Notes: generated from the letters alone by a model not told the origin. A DNA stretch of 64,000 bases from Sphingorhabdus sp. Alg231-15 (GCF_900149705.1 NZ_LT703001.1:2232001-2296000); one strand, 5' to 3'. Positions 35,805 to 45,209 are shown, numbered from the stretch's first letter. Translations and numbers: made by a program.

Positions 35805-36050
35805 ATGAAAACCGCTCTAGTCGTAACCGCCCCCATCTTGTGCCTGATGTCGGCTTGCAGTGACGAAGCTGATGCACCCGTACTTGATGAAGAGGTGCCT
35901 ATTGAAGCGGAAATGCCGCCACAGCCCGAGATTAGTGATTCACTGACGGAAGAAGAGGCGGATGCTGCGCTCGAAGAACTGGAAGCAGAGCAGCGCGCAC
36001 TGGAAAGTAGCGCGGAGGCTGAAAACAGCGAAGATGCGAGCGGCGAATAG
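35805..36050 (+). CDS. Small acidic lipoprotein
   Basis: An 81-residue protein with a lipoprotein signal (MKTALVVTAPILCLMSAC, Cys18). It is followed only by an acidic, Glu/Ala-rich low-complexity and probably helical region (EEEADAALEELEAEQRAL). GAGGAC lies 8 nt before the ATG. No family is recognised. It is the last gene of the trhO-GST group and is convergent with the retropepsin gene, with 2 bp between them. Confidence 0.72.
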   Translation: MKTALVVTAPILCLMSACSDEADAPVLDEEVPIEAEMPPQPEISDSLTEEEADAALEELEAEQRALESSAEAENSEDASGE

Positions 36051-36052
36051 CT

Positions 36053-37030
36053 TTACGAGCTGATGCGGCTGTCTTTTGGTCGCTCGAAATAGCGTTTTGT
36101 ACCTTTCGGCAACAGAAAATGGATCTTCCGCTTTTTGAAATCAATTGCGACCTGATCAAATTTCCGCAGCACGTCCATTCCTAGCAATAGCGCTGGTTTC
36201 TTATCCATTCCCAGTCGCTCAAACGGCGGTGCATCGGCGAAAGCCACTGGCAAGCTGGCGAATTTCGCACGGCCAATACGAAAATCCCTAGCTTTGCCAA
36301 ACTCCACACCCAATGTCTGACCGGTCACAGCAATCAGGCTATTTTCTTCGCCCAACTCTTTCGCACGCTTTATCAGCCGCTTTTTCAAGACCATATTGGC
36401 AATCGAAACCTGCGCGCCGGTATCAACGATCACATTGACTTTGAGCCCGGAAATCGTGGCTTCGGTGAAGATTAGCTGTCCCGATTTGCGCCGTGCAGTG
36501 ACGATAATTTCCCGGCGCGAGGTCATCGGCCGGGGTTCAGCCGCGTCTTCGATGGAGATTTGATTGTTGATGAAGTCGAACAATATCCGCTGATCTTGCA
36601 GGCCATCGAGACCCAATATGCCATCTGCGCCAATATGGCGGGCAAGCAGGACCGGCGCAATCAGGCTGTCATAGCTTTTCTTGCCCAAGGTGAGTTCAGG
36701 CACATAGACCATATCAACCATGCTGCTGCCGGCGATGCTGATCAATTCAGCTGGTTCTTCGGCATCTAGGGCGAGCCTGGTGGCAATCTTGCGAGAGAGA
36801 ACGGTGCGTTCTGCTCCGGTATCAATCACAAAGGAAAACGGCCCGCGGCCTTCGATACTGACGGGAACGGTCATCCGCTGCGCACGGTCTTCATCGATGG
36901 CGATAATTTCATTGTCCGGCTTTGTCAGGCTGCCGGGCTCGACCGATTGCCCCATCGGAACAGGATAGGCCAAAGCCAGCGCAGACGCAGCTATGGCGGG
37001 TATTAGGCCAGTGGAAAAAAGAGGCATCAT
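36053..37030 (-). CDS. Exported retropepsin-like aspartic protease with two D-T-G motifs
   Basis: A 325-residue protein with a signal peptide (SALALAYPVP region) and two pepsin/retropepsin-type half-domains in one chain. The first motif is FSFVIDTGAERTVLS, the second NVIVDTGAQVSI, each followed by the usual hydrophobic-hydrophobic-glycine pattern (ADGILGLDGL and ALLLGMDVL). One chain could therefore form a pseudo-dimeric active site in the periplasm. Targets are unknown. It follows a paralogue on the same strand (37089-38072), 58 bp upstream. Confidence 0.85.
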   Translation of the reverse strand: MMPLFSTGLIPAIAASALALAYPVPMGQSVEPGSLTKPDNEIIAIDEDRAQRMTVPVSIEGRGPFSFVIDTGAERTVLSRKIATRLALDAEEPAELISIAGSSMVDMVYVPELTLGKKSYDSLIAPVLLARHIGADGILGLDGLQDQRILFDFINNQISIEDAAEPRPMTSRREIIVTARRKSGQLIFTEATISGLKVNVIVDTGAQVSIANMVLKKRLIKRAKELGEENSLIAVTGQTLGVEFGKARDFRIGRAKFASLPVAFADAPPFERLGMDKKPALLLGMDVLRKFDQVAIDFKKRKIHFLLPKGTKRYFERPKDSRISS

Positions 37031-37088
37031 ACTCTCCTACTATAATATTATTCTATCCTGCCCTTTGATGGTTTTGCGGAAAATCCGT

Positions 37089-38072
37089 TCACGTCGCGTC
37101 TTTGGGGAGCAGGAAGTATATTTTGCGGTTGGCGAAGTCGATTGCCATCCGATCAAATTTGCGCAGCGCGTCCATGCCCAAGAACATCGCGGGTTTTTTA
37201 TCAAGGTTAAGCGCCGCAAAGGGCGCGATATCGGCAAAGGCGATTGGAATGACCCCGAAACGCGCACGACCGATATGTAGCTCACTGGCTACACCATAGT
37301 CAGCGGCGACGGACCGGCCGGTCACGTCCAGCAGATTGATCTGTTGCAGAGCCGAACGCTTCATTCGCAAGCGGCGTTGCAATGCCTTATTCCCGATGGA
37401 GAGCTCACCGCCTGTATCAATAATCACGCTGACCTTGATTCCAGAGATTTCGGCATTGGTGAAAATCAGCTGGCCTGAACGTCGCCGCGCGGTAACAACA
37501 ATTTCGCGGCGCGAACGCGCTTTGCGTTTTATCGATGTGTCCTCAACAGAAATGGCGCTGGTGATAAAGTCAAAGAGTATGCGCTGTCCCTGCAGACTAT
37601 CGAGACCCAAAACACCGTCGGCGCCAATATTGGTTGATCGGAATGTTGGCGCGACCAGGCCGCCATAGCTGCGGCTGCCCAATGTCAGCTCCGGCACATA
37701 GACGGTTTGCACCACCGTGCTTCCCGCCAAAGCAATGATGTTGACCTCGTCTTCCAGTTCCAGGGTTAGGCTGCCCGCCACTTCTTTGGATAATATTGTG
37801 CGTTGTGCCGCGGTATCGATAATGAACTTGAATGGACCGCTTCCTTCGATACTGACCGGAACGGTCATGCGCGCCATCCGATCTTCGGCAATCGCGATTT
37901 GCTCGGCATCAGGTTTGATGAACTGATCGGGCAAACGGTCGGCTAATATTGCTTCCGGCTCTATGATTTCGGGAATGGCGGCCGCTGCTTCCGGCAAGGC
38001 GGTTCCGGGTTCAGCGACTTGCAACGAGAACATCAGAGGCAAGGCTGCACTTATGGAGGAAAATATACTCAT
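37089..38072 (-). CDS. Paralogous retropepsin-like protein with a D-T-A first motif
   Basis: A 327-residue paralogue of the neighbouring protease, clearly homologous over the whole length; LGMDALRKFDRMAIDFANRK is nearly the same in both. The second motif is intact (SVIIDTGGELSI), but the first reads FIIDTAAQRTIL, with alanine in place of the glycine of D-T-G. That may lower or change catalysis. A signal peptide (SIFSSISAALPLMFSLQVA) is present from ATG 38072. The frame is open to 38108. Confidence 0.83.
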   Translation of the reverse strand: MSIFSSISAALPLMFSLQVAEPGTALPEAAAAIPEIIEPEAILADRLPDQFIKPDAEQIAIAEDRMARMTVPVSIEGSGPFKFIIDTAAQRTILSKEVAGSLTLELEDEVNIIALAGSTVVQTVYVPELTLGSRSYGGLVAPTFRSTNIGADGVLGLDSLQGQRILFDFITSAISVEDTSIKRKARSRREIVVTARRRSGQLIFTNAEISGIKVSVIIDTGGELSIGNKALQRRLRMKRSALQQINLLDVTGRSVAADYGVASELHIGRARFGVIPIAFADIAPFAALNLDKKPAMFLGMDALRKFDRMAIDFANRKIYFLLPKDAT

Positions 38073-38132
38073 ATTTGTGTAGATACTCCAATTTCCACCC
38101 TGCGACAAATTTTACGGGCACGATGGGTCAGT

Positions 38133-40568
38133 TCAATCGCCGCGCATCGCCTCTTGAATCAGACTTTCCGCTTCGATGAGCAGTGCGTCATCGGTCGCAC
38201 CTTGTGCGACATGTTCGCGGCCGATCATGACCAACACAGGTACCGCTAATGGACTGACTCGATCGAGTTCGACATGGACCATTGAGCCCGCCGCCCTGTC
38301 CAAAAGGTCTCCCAATCGCGCAACGTCTGTCATCCTTGCACGGGCATCGGCCCAGGCGGCCTGCATCAGCAAATGATCTGGCTCGTACTTGCGCAACACG
38401 TCAAAAATTAGATCAGTGGAAAAAGTCACCTGCTTCCCGGTTTTGCGCTTACCGGGATGTTGGCGGTCGACGAGCCCACTGATCACCGCCACCTCCCGAA
38501 AGGCGCGTTTGAGCAGATAACTGCCTTCGATCCAGTCGAAAAACTCGTCTTCCAAAATGTCGGCGCTAAACAGCGCCGCGGGATCGGTCACCGGTTCGAC
38601 GCTCCAGCAGGCCAATGCATAGTCATTGGCAACAAAGCCAATGGGTTTCAGTCCCCTTGTTTCCATCCGCCGTGTGAGCAGCATGCCCAGCGACTGATGC
38701 GCATTCCACCCCTCGAAACTATAGGCCGTCATATAATGCAGGCCTTTATGCGGGAATGTCTCGACCAAAAGCTGCCCTGGTTCGGGCAATTGCGAGCGAT
38801 GGTCCTGCATCTCCAGCCATTCGCGTACATCATCGGGGAAACGCGCCCACCCCGCCCGATCCGTTAGGAACCCCCTCACCCGGTCGGACAAATGTGTGGT
38901 GAGGGGTAGCCGCAGGCCCATATAACTCGGGATCATGGCCGCTTTTTTGGTTGCACGGACAATGACATCCGAGCTGTCCAATTTGATCAGTTCGAGACTC
39001 ATGCCGGCAAAGAAAAACGTGTCGCCGGTGCTGAGAATCGCCGCGAAACTCTCTTCCACCTTGCCGAGATTGCGGCCATTTTTGAACCGAACGGTCATCA
39101 TTGCGGCATCAACAATGATTCCTGCATTCATCCGGTGTTGAGTGGCAAAGCGCGGGTGAACAAGATGCCAGATGCCTTTGGCATCGCGCCGCAACCGCTT
39201 GAACTTGTCATAGGCTTTAAGCGCATAGCCGCCGTCTCGCGTAAAGCCGAGCACGCGGTCAAATGTCTCCTTGTCGAGCGTGCTGAAAGGCAGGGACGAT
39301 TGTAGTTCATCGAGCAGATCGTCTTCCTGAAACGGGGCTGCGCAGGCACAGGTCATGACATGCTGCGCGAGGACATCGAGCCCGCCGGGGCGGAACGGCT
39401 CACCGTCACGCTTTCCTTCGTTGACCGCATCCAGCGCAGCCTGCGCTTCGAGATATTCAAAGCGGTTGCCGGGTACCAGCAACGCCTTGGACGAGACATC
39501 CAGCCGGTGATTGGCGCGGCCAATGCGCTGAAGCAATCGTGAACTACCCTTGGGCGCACCCATTTGGATGACGCAATCAATGTCGCCCCAATCGACACCA
39601 AGGTCCAGGGAGGCTGTACAGACCAGCGCGCGCATCTTTCCCGACGCCATAGCATTTTCGACTTTGCGCCGGGCTTCTTTGGAGAGGCTGCCGTGATGTA
39701 CTCCGATTGGCAGTGTGTCCTCGTTTATCTCCCATAATTTCTGGAATATAAACTCGGCCAGAAAACGCGTATTGGTGAAGACCAGTGTCATTCGGTTGGC
39801 TTTGATCTGTTCCATCACCTGCGGGACGGCATAGACACCGGCATGGCCCGCCCATGGCACACGGATCTTCTCGCCCTGTGGCGTTTCGGGGATCATGATT
39901 GCGATATCAGCAGGCGCACCCTCTTCGCCCAACACATGAGTGACCGCATTGATATCGCCATAGGGCGCCAGCCATGCGCGAAAATCGTCGGGATCAGCCA
40001 CAGTCGCCGATAAGGCGGCGCGGCGCATGTCCGGAGCAATCCTTTGCAGTCTGGCTAAGGATAGCGAAAGCAAGTCCCCGCGCTTGCCGGACGCAAAGGC
40101 ATGCACTTCATCGACGATGACGTGCTTCAGCTTGGCAAAAAGTGCAAAGCTGTCCTCTTGACTCAAGAGTAGATTGAGCGATTCCGGCGTGGTCAGCAAT
40201 ATTTGCGGCGGCTTCACCCGCTGGCGTGCTTTGCGATTGGCTGGCGTATCACCGCTGCGCGTTTCGACTTTGATAGGCAAGCCCATTTCGTCAATGGGTG
40301 TCAACAGGTTGCGCTGGACATCGACGGCCAGCGCCTTGAGCGGAGAGATATAGAGCGTATGCAGTCCGTCAAAATCAGGTTGGTCAATCAAATCGACCAG
40401 GCTGGGCAAAAAGCCTGCTAGAGTTTTGCCCGCTCCGGTTGGCGCGGTGAGCAAGGCATGTTGTCCCGCCCTCGCGGCATGCAGCATCTCGATCTGGTGA
40501 CGCCGCACGGTCCATCCGCGAGAGGCGAACCAGTCTTGAAGCGGTTGGGGAAGTTTCGGCTGTTTCAC
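38133..40568 (-). CDS. Ligase-associated DEXH-box helicase (Lhr family)
   Basis: An 811-residue superfamily 2 DNA helicase of the Lhr family. Walker A is TAPTGAGKTLAG (41-52), motif II is VDEVHAF, motif III SATVAD, motif V DLGVDWGDID and motif VI QRIGRANHR. The C-terminal winged-helix and DEAD-associated region follows, matching the ligase-associated subtype. It probably unwinds damaged duplex with PdeM and partners. It is encoded on the same strand as pdeM but separated from it by five genes. Confidence 0.94.
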   Translation of the reverse strand: MKQPKLPQPLQDWFASRGWTVRRHQIEMLHAARAGQHALLTAPTGAGKTLAGFLPSLVDLIDQPDFDGLHTLYISPLKALAVDVQRNLLTPIDEMGLPIKVETRSGDTPANRKARQRVKPPQILLTTPESLNLLLSQEDSFALFAKLKHVIVDEVHAFASGKRGDLLSLSLARLQRIAPDMRRAALSATVADPDDFRAWLAPYGDINAVTHVLGEEGAPADIAIMIPETPQGEKIRVPWAGHAGVYAVPQVMEQIKANRMTLVFTNTRFLAEFIFQKLWEINEDTLPIGVHHGSLSKEARRKVENAMASGKMRALVCTASLDLGVDWGDIDCVIQMGAPKGSSRLLQRIGRANHRLDVSSKALLVPGNRFEYLEAQAALDAVNEGKRDGEPFRPGGLDVLAQHVMTCACAAPFQEDDLLDELQSSLPFSTLDKETFDRVLGFTRDGGYALKAYDKFKRLRRDAKGIWHLVHPRFATQHRMNAGIIVDAAMMTVRFKNGRNLGKVEESFAAILSTGDTFFFAGMSLELIKLDSSDVIVRATKKAAMIPSYMGLRLPLTTHLSDRVRGFLTDRAGWARFPDDVREWLEMQDHRSQLPEPGQLLVETFPHKGLHYMTAYSFEGWNAHQSLGMLLTRRMETRGLKPIGFVANDYALACWSVEPVTDPAALFSADILEDEFFDWIEGSYLLKRAFREVAVISGLVDRQHPGKRKTGKQVTFSTDLIFDVLRKYEPDHLLMQAAWADARARMTDVARLGDLLDRAAGSMVHVELDRVSPLAVPVLVMIGREHVAQGATDDALLIEAESLIQEAMRGD

Positions 40569-40582
40569 CGGGGCACTGTAGG

Positions 40583-41530
40583 CTATTTTCTCAGTTCCGC
40601 CATCAACCCGAATAATTGCGTGACATCGGGCGGTGTCGTATCGCCAGCATATTCACGGTAAAGCGTCGAAACATTGACCGCGATCCGTTCACTATCTCCC
40701 CAGCTTGAAAAATCACCCAGTTTTATATCATGCGCGGCATCGCGCACCGACAAACCGGCCTCATAACGTTTGCGCGCCTCATCATCGATATAATGCAAAT
40801 AGTCCTGCACGCGTCGAACACCGGCTTCATCGGTGATAGGACCGTGGCCTGGAACAATCGTGTCGGGTTTGAGGTCAATAATATAATCGCATGCGGCGAT
40901 CCAGTTCGAAACAGGGCCGGCCCACATAATCGGTGTGCCTTCGATAAAGAGAATGTCACCGGTAAAAACCGTTTTGTCATCGGGCACATGGACCAAGACA
41001 TCTCCGGCTGTATGGGCGGGGCCAACTTCAACCAGATCAACCTGCTTGTTGCCAACCATCACGCTATATTCGCCGCTGAACGTTTTGGTCGGGTGCTTTT
41101 CGGCGACATCGGTGAAGTCAAAGCTGCCGAAAATATCAACCAGATACTGCCCAGTCGGGCCCATATCCTTTGCTTGCGCCATGATTGCGGCCAAAGCGGG
41201 GGCCGGCAGTTCGTCCATCTCCTTGGCGCTGGCTTCTGAGGCAATGACTTCGGCATGCTGGCAGCAACCATTGCCATGCGTGTGATCCCCGTTTGCGTGG
41301 GTGTTAACTATGGTACCAATATCATCAGCGCCAACGCCTGCCGCATCGGCCATGGTCGCCAGCATATCGCGGGTTAGGCTGGCATCGAACAATGTGTCGA
41401 CCAGCAAGGATTGATCGCCATCGGTAATCAAACCGGCATTGGACCAGCCCCATCCGCCATCCGGCTGCAAATAGGCAAAAATACCGTTACCGGTTTCATA
41501 CAGACCTTTCTGGAAGGGAATATTGTCCAT
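40583..41530 (-). CDS. MBL-fold metallo-hydrolase
   Basis: A 315-residue metallo-beta-lactamase-fold protein. The metal motif NTHANGDHTHGN keeps H78, D82 and H83, with asparagine where the classical HxHxDH has its second histidine. Further ligands are the histidine in GPAHTAGDV, the aspartate in FTGDILF and the histidine in VPGHGPITD. This HxNxDH variant occurs in a known subgroup of MBL hydrolases. The substrate is not predictable. It starts 12 bp before the helicase gene's region and is divergent from the AI-2E transporter gene. Confidence 0.87.
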   Translation of the reverse strand: MDNIPFQKGLYETGNGIFAYLQPDGGWGWSNAGLITDGDQSLLVDTLFDASLTRDMLATMADAAGVGADDIGTIVNTHANGDHTHGNGCCQHAEVIASEASAKEMDELPAPALAAIMAQAKDMGPTGQYLVDIFGSFDFTDVAEKHPTKTFSGEYSVMVGNKQVDLVEVGPAHTAGDVLVHVPDDKTVFTGDILFIEGTPIMWAGPVSNWIAACDYIIDLKPDTIVPGHGPITDEAGVRRVQDYLHYIDDEARKRYEAGLSVRDAAHDIKLGDFSSWGDSERIAVNVSTLYREYAGDTTPPDVTQLFGLMAELRK

Positions 41531-41664
41531 GTTACCTCTCGCTTTGCTGCTATTATTTTGTTCTGACAGCTTTCAGACGATTTGAATAGAGGACTGAATT
41601 GAGAACTGGCTTCAGGCCTTATTGTATAAAAACTCAAATTATTATATTGATCTAGCCGAAAAAT

Positions 41665-42786
41665 ATGGATGAATCAGAGCGCCCTCATTTTGGAATAGAA
41701 CGGCTTTTCGTGCTGGCGCTACTGGTGATTATTTCACTTGCGTTTGCGATGCTGATAGAACCGTTTTTCGGTGCTATTGTCTGGGGCGTTGTGGTCGCAG
41801 TCTTGTTTCAGCCGGTCTATCAAAAAATTGCGAGCTGGCTTTTTCCGCGGGCTAATCTCGCAGCCTTCCTGACCGTGATTCTCGTCATAATGTTGGTTAT
41901 CGTACCTGCCATTCTGCTCGGCATGGCCTTGGTGCAAGAGGCGACGAGCGCTTACGCCAGCATCCAGGCGGGCGAAATTGATTTTGGTGGTGCCTTTGTT
42001 GCTTTTCAGAATAGTTTGCCAGTCTGGGCGCAAAACCAGCTTGCTGCGTATGGCTATGGCGATCTGGCAACGGTGCGGCCGCAGATTGAAGAAGCCATTG
42101 GCAGCAGCCTCGAATTTCTGATTGCGCAGGCCTTGAGCTTTGGTCAGGGCGCATTTCGATTTCTGCTCGCACTGGGCGTGATGCTCTATCTGACTTTCTT
42201 CCTGTTACGTGACGGGCGCGGCCTGGCAGCGCAAATTGAGAATATTGTACCGTTATCGGAAAGCAAAAGCGCCATTCTGATCGACAAGTTTTTTGTCGTA
42301 ATTCTTGCAACGATAAAGGGCAGTTTTGTTGTGGCGTTGCTTCAGGGAACAATTGGCGGCCTGATATTCTGGGCGCTAGATATCCGCGGGGCTTTGCTCT
42401 GGGCTGTATCGATGGCGATATTGTCGCTTATCCCCGCAATCGGCACTGGTTTTGTCTGGGTACCGGTCGCCATTTATCTGCTCGTCACAGGATCGATCTG
42501 GCAAGGTGTCGTTCTAATTCTGTCGGGCATATTCATCATCAGCCTGATCGATAATATTGTCCGGCCCATATTGGTCGGTCGCGACACACGGATGCCGGAT
42601 TACGTCGTACTGATTTCGACCCTGGGCGGACTGCAGCTATTTGGTTTCAACGGTATTGTTATCGGCCCGCTTCTTGCTGCGTTGTTCATTGCAGTCTGGC
42701 GAATTTTTGCCGAGATGAATAAAGCCGAGAGAGAACGTCTGGCCAAGGTCAGGGTCGCAAATGATAAGTCAAAGCCATCGCAATAA
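41665..42786 (+). CDS. AI-2E family transporter (PerM-type permease)
   Basis: A 373-residue inner-membrane protein with about eight hydrophobic segments in the AI-2E exporter pattern. Two N-terminal helices (about 12-50) come first, then a soluble loop and a C-terminal block containing QGTIGGLIFWALDIRGALLW, IPAIGTGFVWVPVAIYLL and GGLQLFGFNGIVIGP, the family hallmark. Substrates of most members are unknown; some export autoinducer-2, others act as Na+/H+ antiporters. Its last 38 bp overlap the convergent DUF1801 gene. Confidence 0.92.
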   Translation: MDESERPHFGIERLFVLALLVIISLAFAMLIEPFFGAIVWGVVVAVLFQPVYQKIASWLFPRANLAAFLTVILVIMLVIVPAILLGMALVQEATSAYASIQAGEIDFGGAFVAFQNSLPVWAQNQLAAYGYGDLATVRPQIEEAIGSSLEFLIAQALSFGQGAFRFLLALGVMLYLTFFLLRDGRGLAAQIENIVPLSESKSAILIDKFFVVILATIKGSFVVALLQGTIGGLIFWALDIRGALLWAVSMAILSLIPAIGTGFVWVPVAIYLLVTGSIWQGVVLILSGIFIISLIDNIVRPILVGRDTRMPDYVVLISTLGGLQLFGFNGIVIGPLLAALFIAVWRIFAEMNKAERERLAKVRVANDKSKPSQ

Positions 42787-43156
42787 TATGTTTCACGGCC
42801 TTAGTCGGGATCTCTTGACCAACATCAAAAACAACCGCTCGCGTGCCTTCAAATTTCAAAATGTTGCCATATAGCTGCTTGTATCGCTCGACCAGATCGG
42901 TCTGACAATGGACGTATAGTGCATAGTGATCGTCTGAATTCTTGTGGCGGTTGATGCGGATGGTCGTGCCGGACTTTGTGGTGGAGGTTAGAAAGGCTGG
43001 CTGACCCCATTTCAGTGTTTCTTCCAGCGGGCCGACGGCGCGATTTCCGGCGGCAGTTTCGAGTATCAACGCCCGTAACCGCACCAGTCGATCAGCCATG
43101 GCTTTTGGATGGTCATCCAAAACAGATTGGGTCTGTGACGGCAGTTTAGCGTTCAT
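42749..43156 (-). CDS. DUF1801 (YdhG-like) family protein
   Basis: A 135-residue protein of the DUF1801 family, with the fold core LEETLKWGQPAFLT, TTIRINRHK, YALYVHCQTDLV and the C-terminal IIAMALTYH. A few members bind iron or are growth-related, but the function here is unknown. The frame is open to 43231, but ATG 43156 (MNAKLPSQTQ) gives the family's usual N-terminus. It overlaps the 3' end of the AI-2E transporter gene by 38 bp tail to tail. Confidence 0.82.
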   Translation of the reverse strand: MNAKLPSQTQSVLDDHPKAMADRLVRLRALILETAAGNRAVGPLEETLKWGQPAFLTSTTKSGTTIRINRHKNSDDHYALYVHCQTDLVERYKQLYGNILKFEGTRAVVFDVGQEIPTKAVKHIIAMALTYHLRP

Positions 43157-43255
43157 GGCGTCATCCTGTGGGGCCAGCCTCGAGTTACATCCAGCGATCT
43201 CCTGATATCGCAAAGTTATGACTTTAGCCAATGCCAGAAGAATGCCGAGACTGCG

Positions 43256-44311
43256 TTAAGAGGTGCCATCTCCATCAAAGTTCTGAGAGGAGAACACCGA
43301 CGATGAATCCACCTTCTGAAAGCCCAATAAGTTTCCATCAACATCCCGGGCGATCAACATCTGCCCTCCATCCATTGGCAGCGCTTCGCTAACGATCGAT
43401 CCGCCGGCGGTAATCAGTTTTTCTCTCGCGGCTGCAAGATCCTCAACATCGAATACGATCATGGCAAAACCCGGTGCATCCAATGGCCTCGGCTTTTTGG
43501 GCAAGGTGGTCGGATGACTTGTATATTGCGCGATTTCGAGTTCCATATTTCTCACTTGAAAAAACGCCATTTTGAGCTTGGTGTTTGGCAGCCCGGATAC
43601 GCTGTCAAAATTTTCACCCTGAAGATTGATAAACCGGCCCAGCCGGCGCGGCTCCTCTTGTTCCAGCAATATCGAGTAAAATTTCACAATGCGGTCAAAA
43701 TCAGGAGTTGCGAGTGCAACATGCCGAATACGATAATCATATTTGGGAGGCTCTGCGCGATCCAGCTTGCTGATATCCACATGTTCAAATTCGTACATTG
43801 TCCGATTGGCGTCGCGGGCATAAGCATATTCGACAGGATTTTCCGGGTTGAGGGTCGTCATATTTGGAGTTCCATTGACCGGTTTGGCACCAGCTTTCAG
43901 AAACCGTGAATAGGCTTTCGTTTCCTTGTTTACCTGAAATGCGACATGAGCAATGCCTGGCCCATATACTTCAACCTTCGGATATGTTTCGCGGGAAGCA
44001 TCGGCATTCTCAAATTGAACAAAGCGAAGCTGTGCATTGTTGCTTCGCATCAATCGCGATTTTGCAATAAAATTCTCTCTTCCCAATAAAGATGCAGATC
44101 CAGGGATCTGATCCATCTCGCGCTCATCGACCATTTTCAGCTTCACGGTATTTCCATATAGTTTCGTAGCCTGATCAAGGTCATTGACCGTCACGCTGAC
44201 ATAGTTGATCCCTCGAATGACAGCGTCTTCAGGTCTTTCCGATGCTTCGCCAAAGACCAGAAACGAACAGCCGCCCAATAGGAAGAGTAGAGGAAAAAGA
44301 AGAAAGCGCAT
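43256..44311 (-). CDS. Lipoprotein with two VOC (glyoxalase-like) domains
   Basis: A 351-residue lipoprotein: signal MRFLLFPLLFLLGGC gives lipidated Cys15, then two vicinal-oxygen-chelate domains. The first begins NYVSVTVNDLDQATKLY (about 37) and has HVAFQVNKETKAYSRFL. The second begins RHVALATPDFDRIVKFY and has FAMIVFDVEDLAAAREKL, ending LIARDVDGNLLGF. VOC proteins include dioxygenases, isomerases and binding proteins, and an exported form is uncommon. Its promoter carries operator copy 1 (44393-44413), matched upstream of the sterol-desaturase gene. Confidence 0.85.
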   Translation of the reverse strand: MRFLLFPLLFLLGGCSFLVFGEASERPEDAVIRGINYVSVTVNDLDQATKLYGNTVKLKMVDEREMDQIPGSASLLGRENFIAKSRLMRSNNAQLRFVQFENADASRETYPKVEVYGPGIAHVAFQVNKETKAYSRFLKAGAKPVNGTPNMTTLNPENPVEYAYARDANRTMYEFEHVDISKLDRAEPPKYDYRIRHVALATPDFDRIVKFYSILLEQEEPRRLGRFINLQGENFDSVSGLPNTKLKMAFFQVRNMELEIAQYTSHPTTLPKKPRPLDAPGFAMIVFDVEDLAAAREKLITAGGSIVSEALPMDGGQMLIARDVDGNLLGFQKVDSSSVFSSQNFDGDGTS

Positions 44312-44392
44312 CGGGGACTTCTCCGAAAATAGAATATTAATTGCGGGTTATGAATCTGCGTCATAACGGGTTGATGACGCCGCGTGGAACAT

Positions 44393-44413
44393 ATAAAGTG
44401 AACGTGTTCATAT
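44393..44413. promoter_or_regulatory. Operator copy 1, upstream of the VOC lipoprotein gene
   Basis: The near-palindrome TGAACGTGTTCA (44399-44410) lies in a longer AT-flanked block. Its reverse complement, ATGAACACGTTCACTTTAT, matches operator copy 2 at 18 of 19 positions. On the minus strand a TTGACA (44439-44434) lies 17-18 bp before an A/T-rich -10 (about 44416-44410) that the operator overlaps, as expected for repression of the VOC gene. Confidence 0.72.
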
Positions 44414-44530
44414 TATTTATGTGAAGCCACTAATGTCAACCGCATTTTGAGATCATCTGACCATTCGATATGCTATGTGGCCGCAGGAACCAGAATCAGC
44501 TGGTGATATCAGATATATAGAGGATGCTTG

Positions 44531-45142
44531 ATGCCAAGGCCGGTTATTACTCCCGAACAGCGGCGCGAAACGCGCGAGCGCATCAGGTCTGCTGCGGCCA
44601 TGTTGGTGCGACAAGGTAATCCTGAAAAAATCACTATCCGGGCGGTTGCAAAGCAGGCCGAAGTATCCGTTGGCACCATCTATAAATATTTTGAAGACAT
44701 CTCGGATCTCGGGCGCTCCCTCTGGGAGGAACCGGTCAACGAATTGCGTGCGCAAATGTCAGACATTGCTGAGTCGATTGATGACCCCACCGCCAGAATC
44801 CATGCGTTGCTTTGCGCCTATGTAGAATTTGCCCGAGAGAAGCATCGTGTCTTTCGAGGAGCATTTCTTTATGTACGCCCCGATTCCCGGCCGATACCGG
44901 ATCAGACAGCATTGGAAGAGGAGCCATATTTCCAGTTTCTTACGTCTGCAATTGCCGAAGGCCAGGAAACCGGTGCTATTATTGACGGTGATCCGAAGAT
45001 GCTTGCCCAACTGCTATGGGCCGCTTTGCATGGCGCACTCGCCTTGCCGATCAATATTGAACGTATTGCCTTTGATCCACCCGAGCAGATTGCCGATGCA
45101 ATGATCAAATCGATCATGGCGCTGATCGACAAAAATGAGTGA
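44531..45142 (+). CDS. TetR-family transcriptional regulator
   Basis: A 203-residue TetR repressor. The N-terminal helix-turn-helix reads ETRERIRSAAAMLVRQGNPEKITIRAVAKQAEVSVGTIYKYFEDI, the typical recognition-helix pattern (about 13-57). The C-terminal ligand domain has YVEFAREKHRVFRGAF and MLAQLLWAALHGAL. I chose ATG 44531 over a TTG at 44528. The gene sits between the divergently arranged VOC lipoprotein gene and the sterol-desaturase-like gene. Mirror-image operators lie in front of both, so it probably represses both; the ligand may be fatty or sterol-like. Confidence 0.9.
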   Translation: MPRPVITPEQRRETRERIRSAAAMLVRQGNPEKITIRAVAKQAEVSVGTIYKYFEDISDLGRSLWEEPVNELRAQMSDIAESIDDPTARIHALLCAYVEFAREKHRVFRGAFLYVRPDSRPIPDQTALEEEPYFQFLTSAIAEGQETGAIIDGDPKMLAQLLWAALHGALALPINIERIAFDPPEQIADAMIKSIMALIDKNE

Positions 45143-45182
45143 ATCCGATTTTCTGACTGTGCGTTCTTGATGTCTGGCCACA

Positions 45183-45209
45183 TTGACACGTGACTCGAAG
45201 GGATATAAT
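45183..45209 (+). promoter_or_regulatory. Sigma-70-type promoter of the sterol-desaturase-like gene
   Basis: TTGACA (45183-45188) and TATAAT (45204-45209) are both perfect hexamers, with a 15-bp spacer that is slightly short. The -10 overlaps operator copy 2. Confidence 0.65.

Noticed and set aside
41553-41568. LexA-like GTTC-N7-TTTC near the MBL-fold gene
   Set aside because: One of eight conserved bases is wrong, and there is no DNA-damage context; too weak beside the exact site at mmcB.
45187-45192. CACGTG cores at 45187, 8495 and 61437 as extra parS sites
   Set aside because: The flanks match the 16-bp parS consensus poorly.
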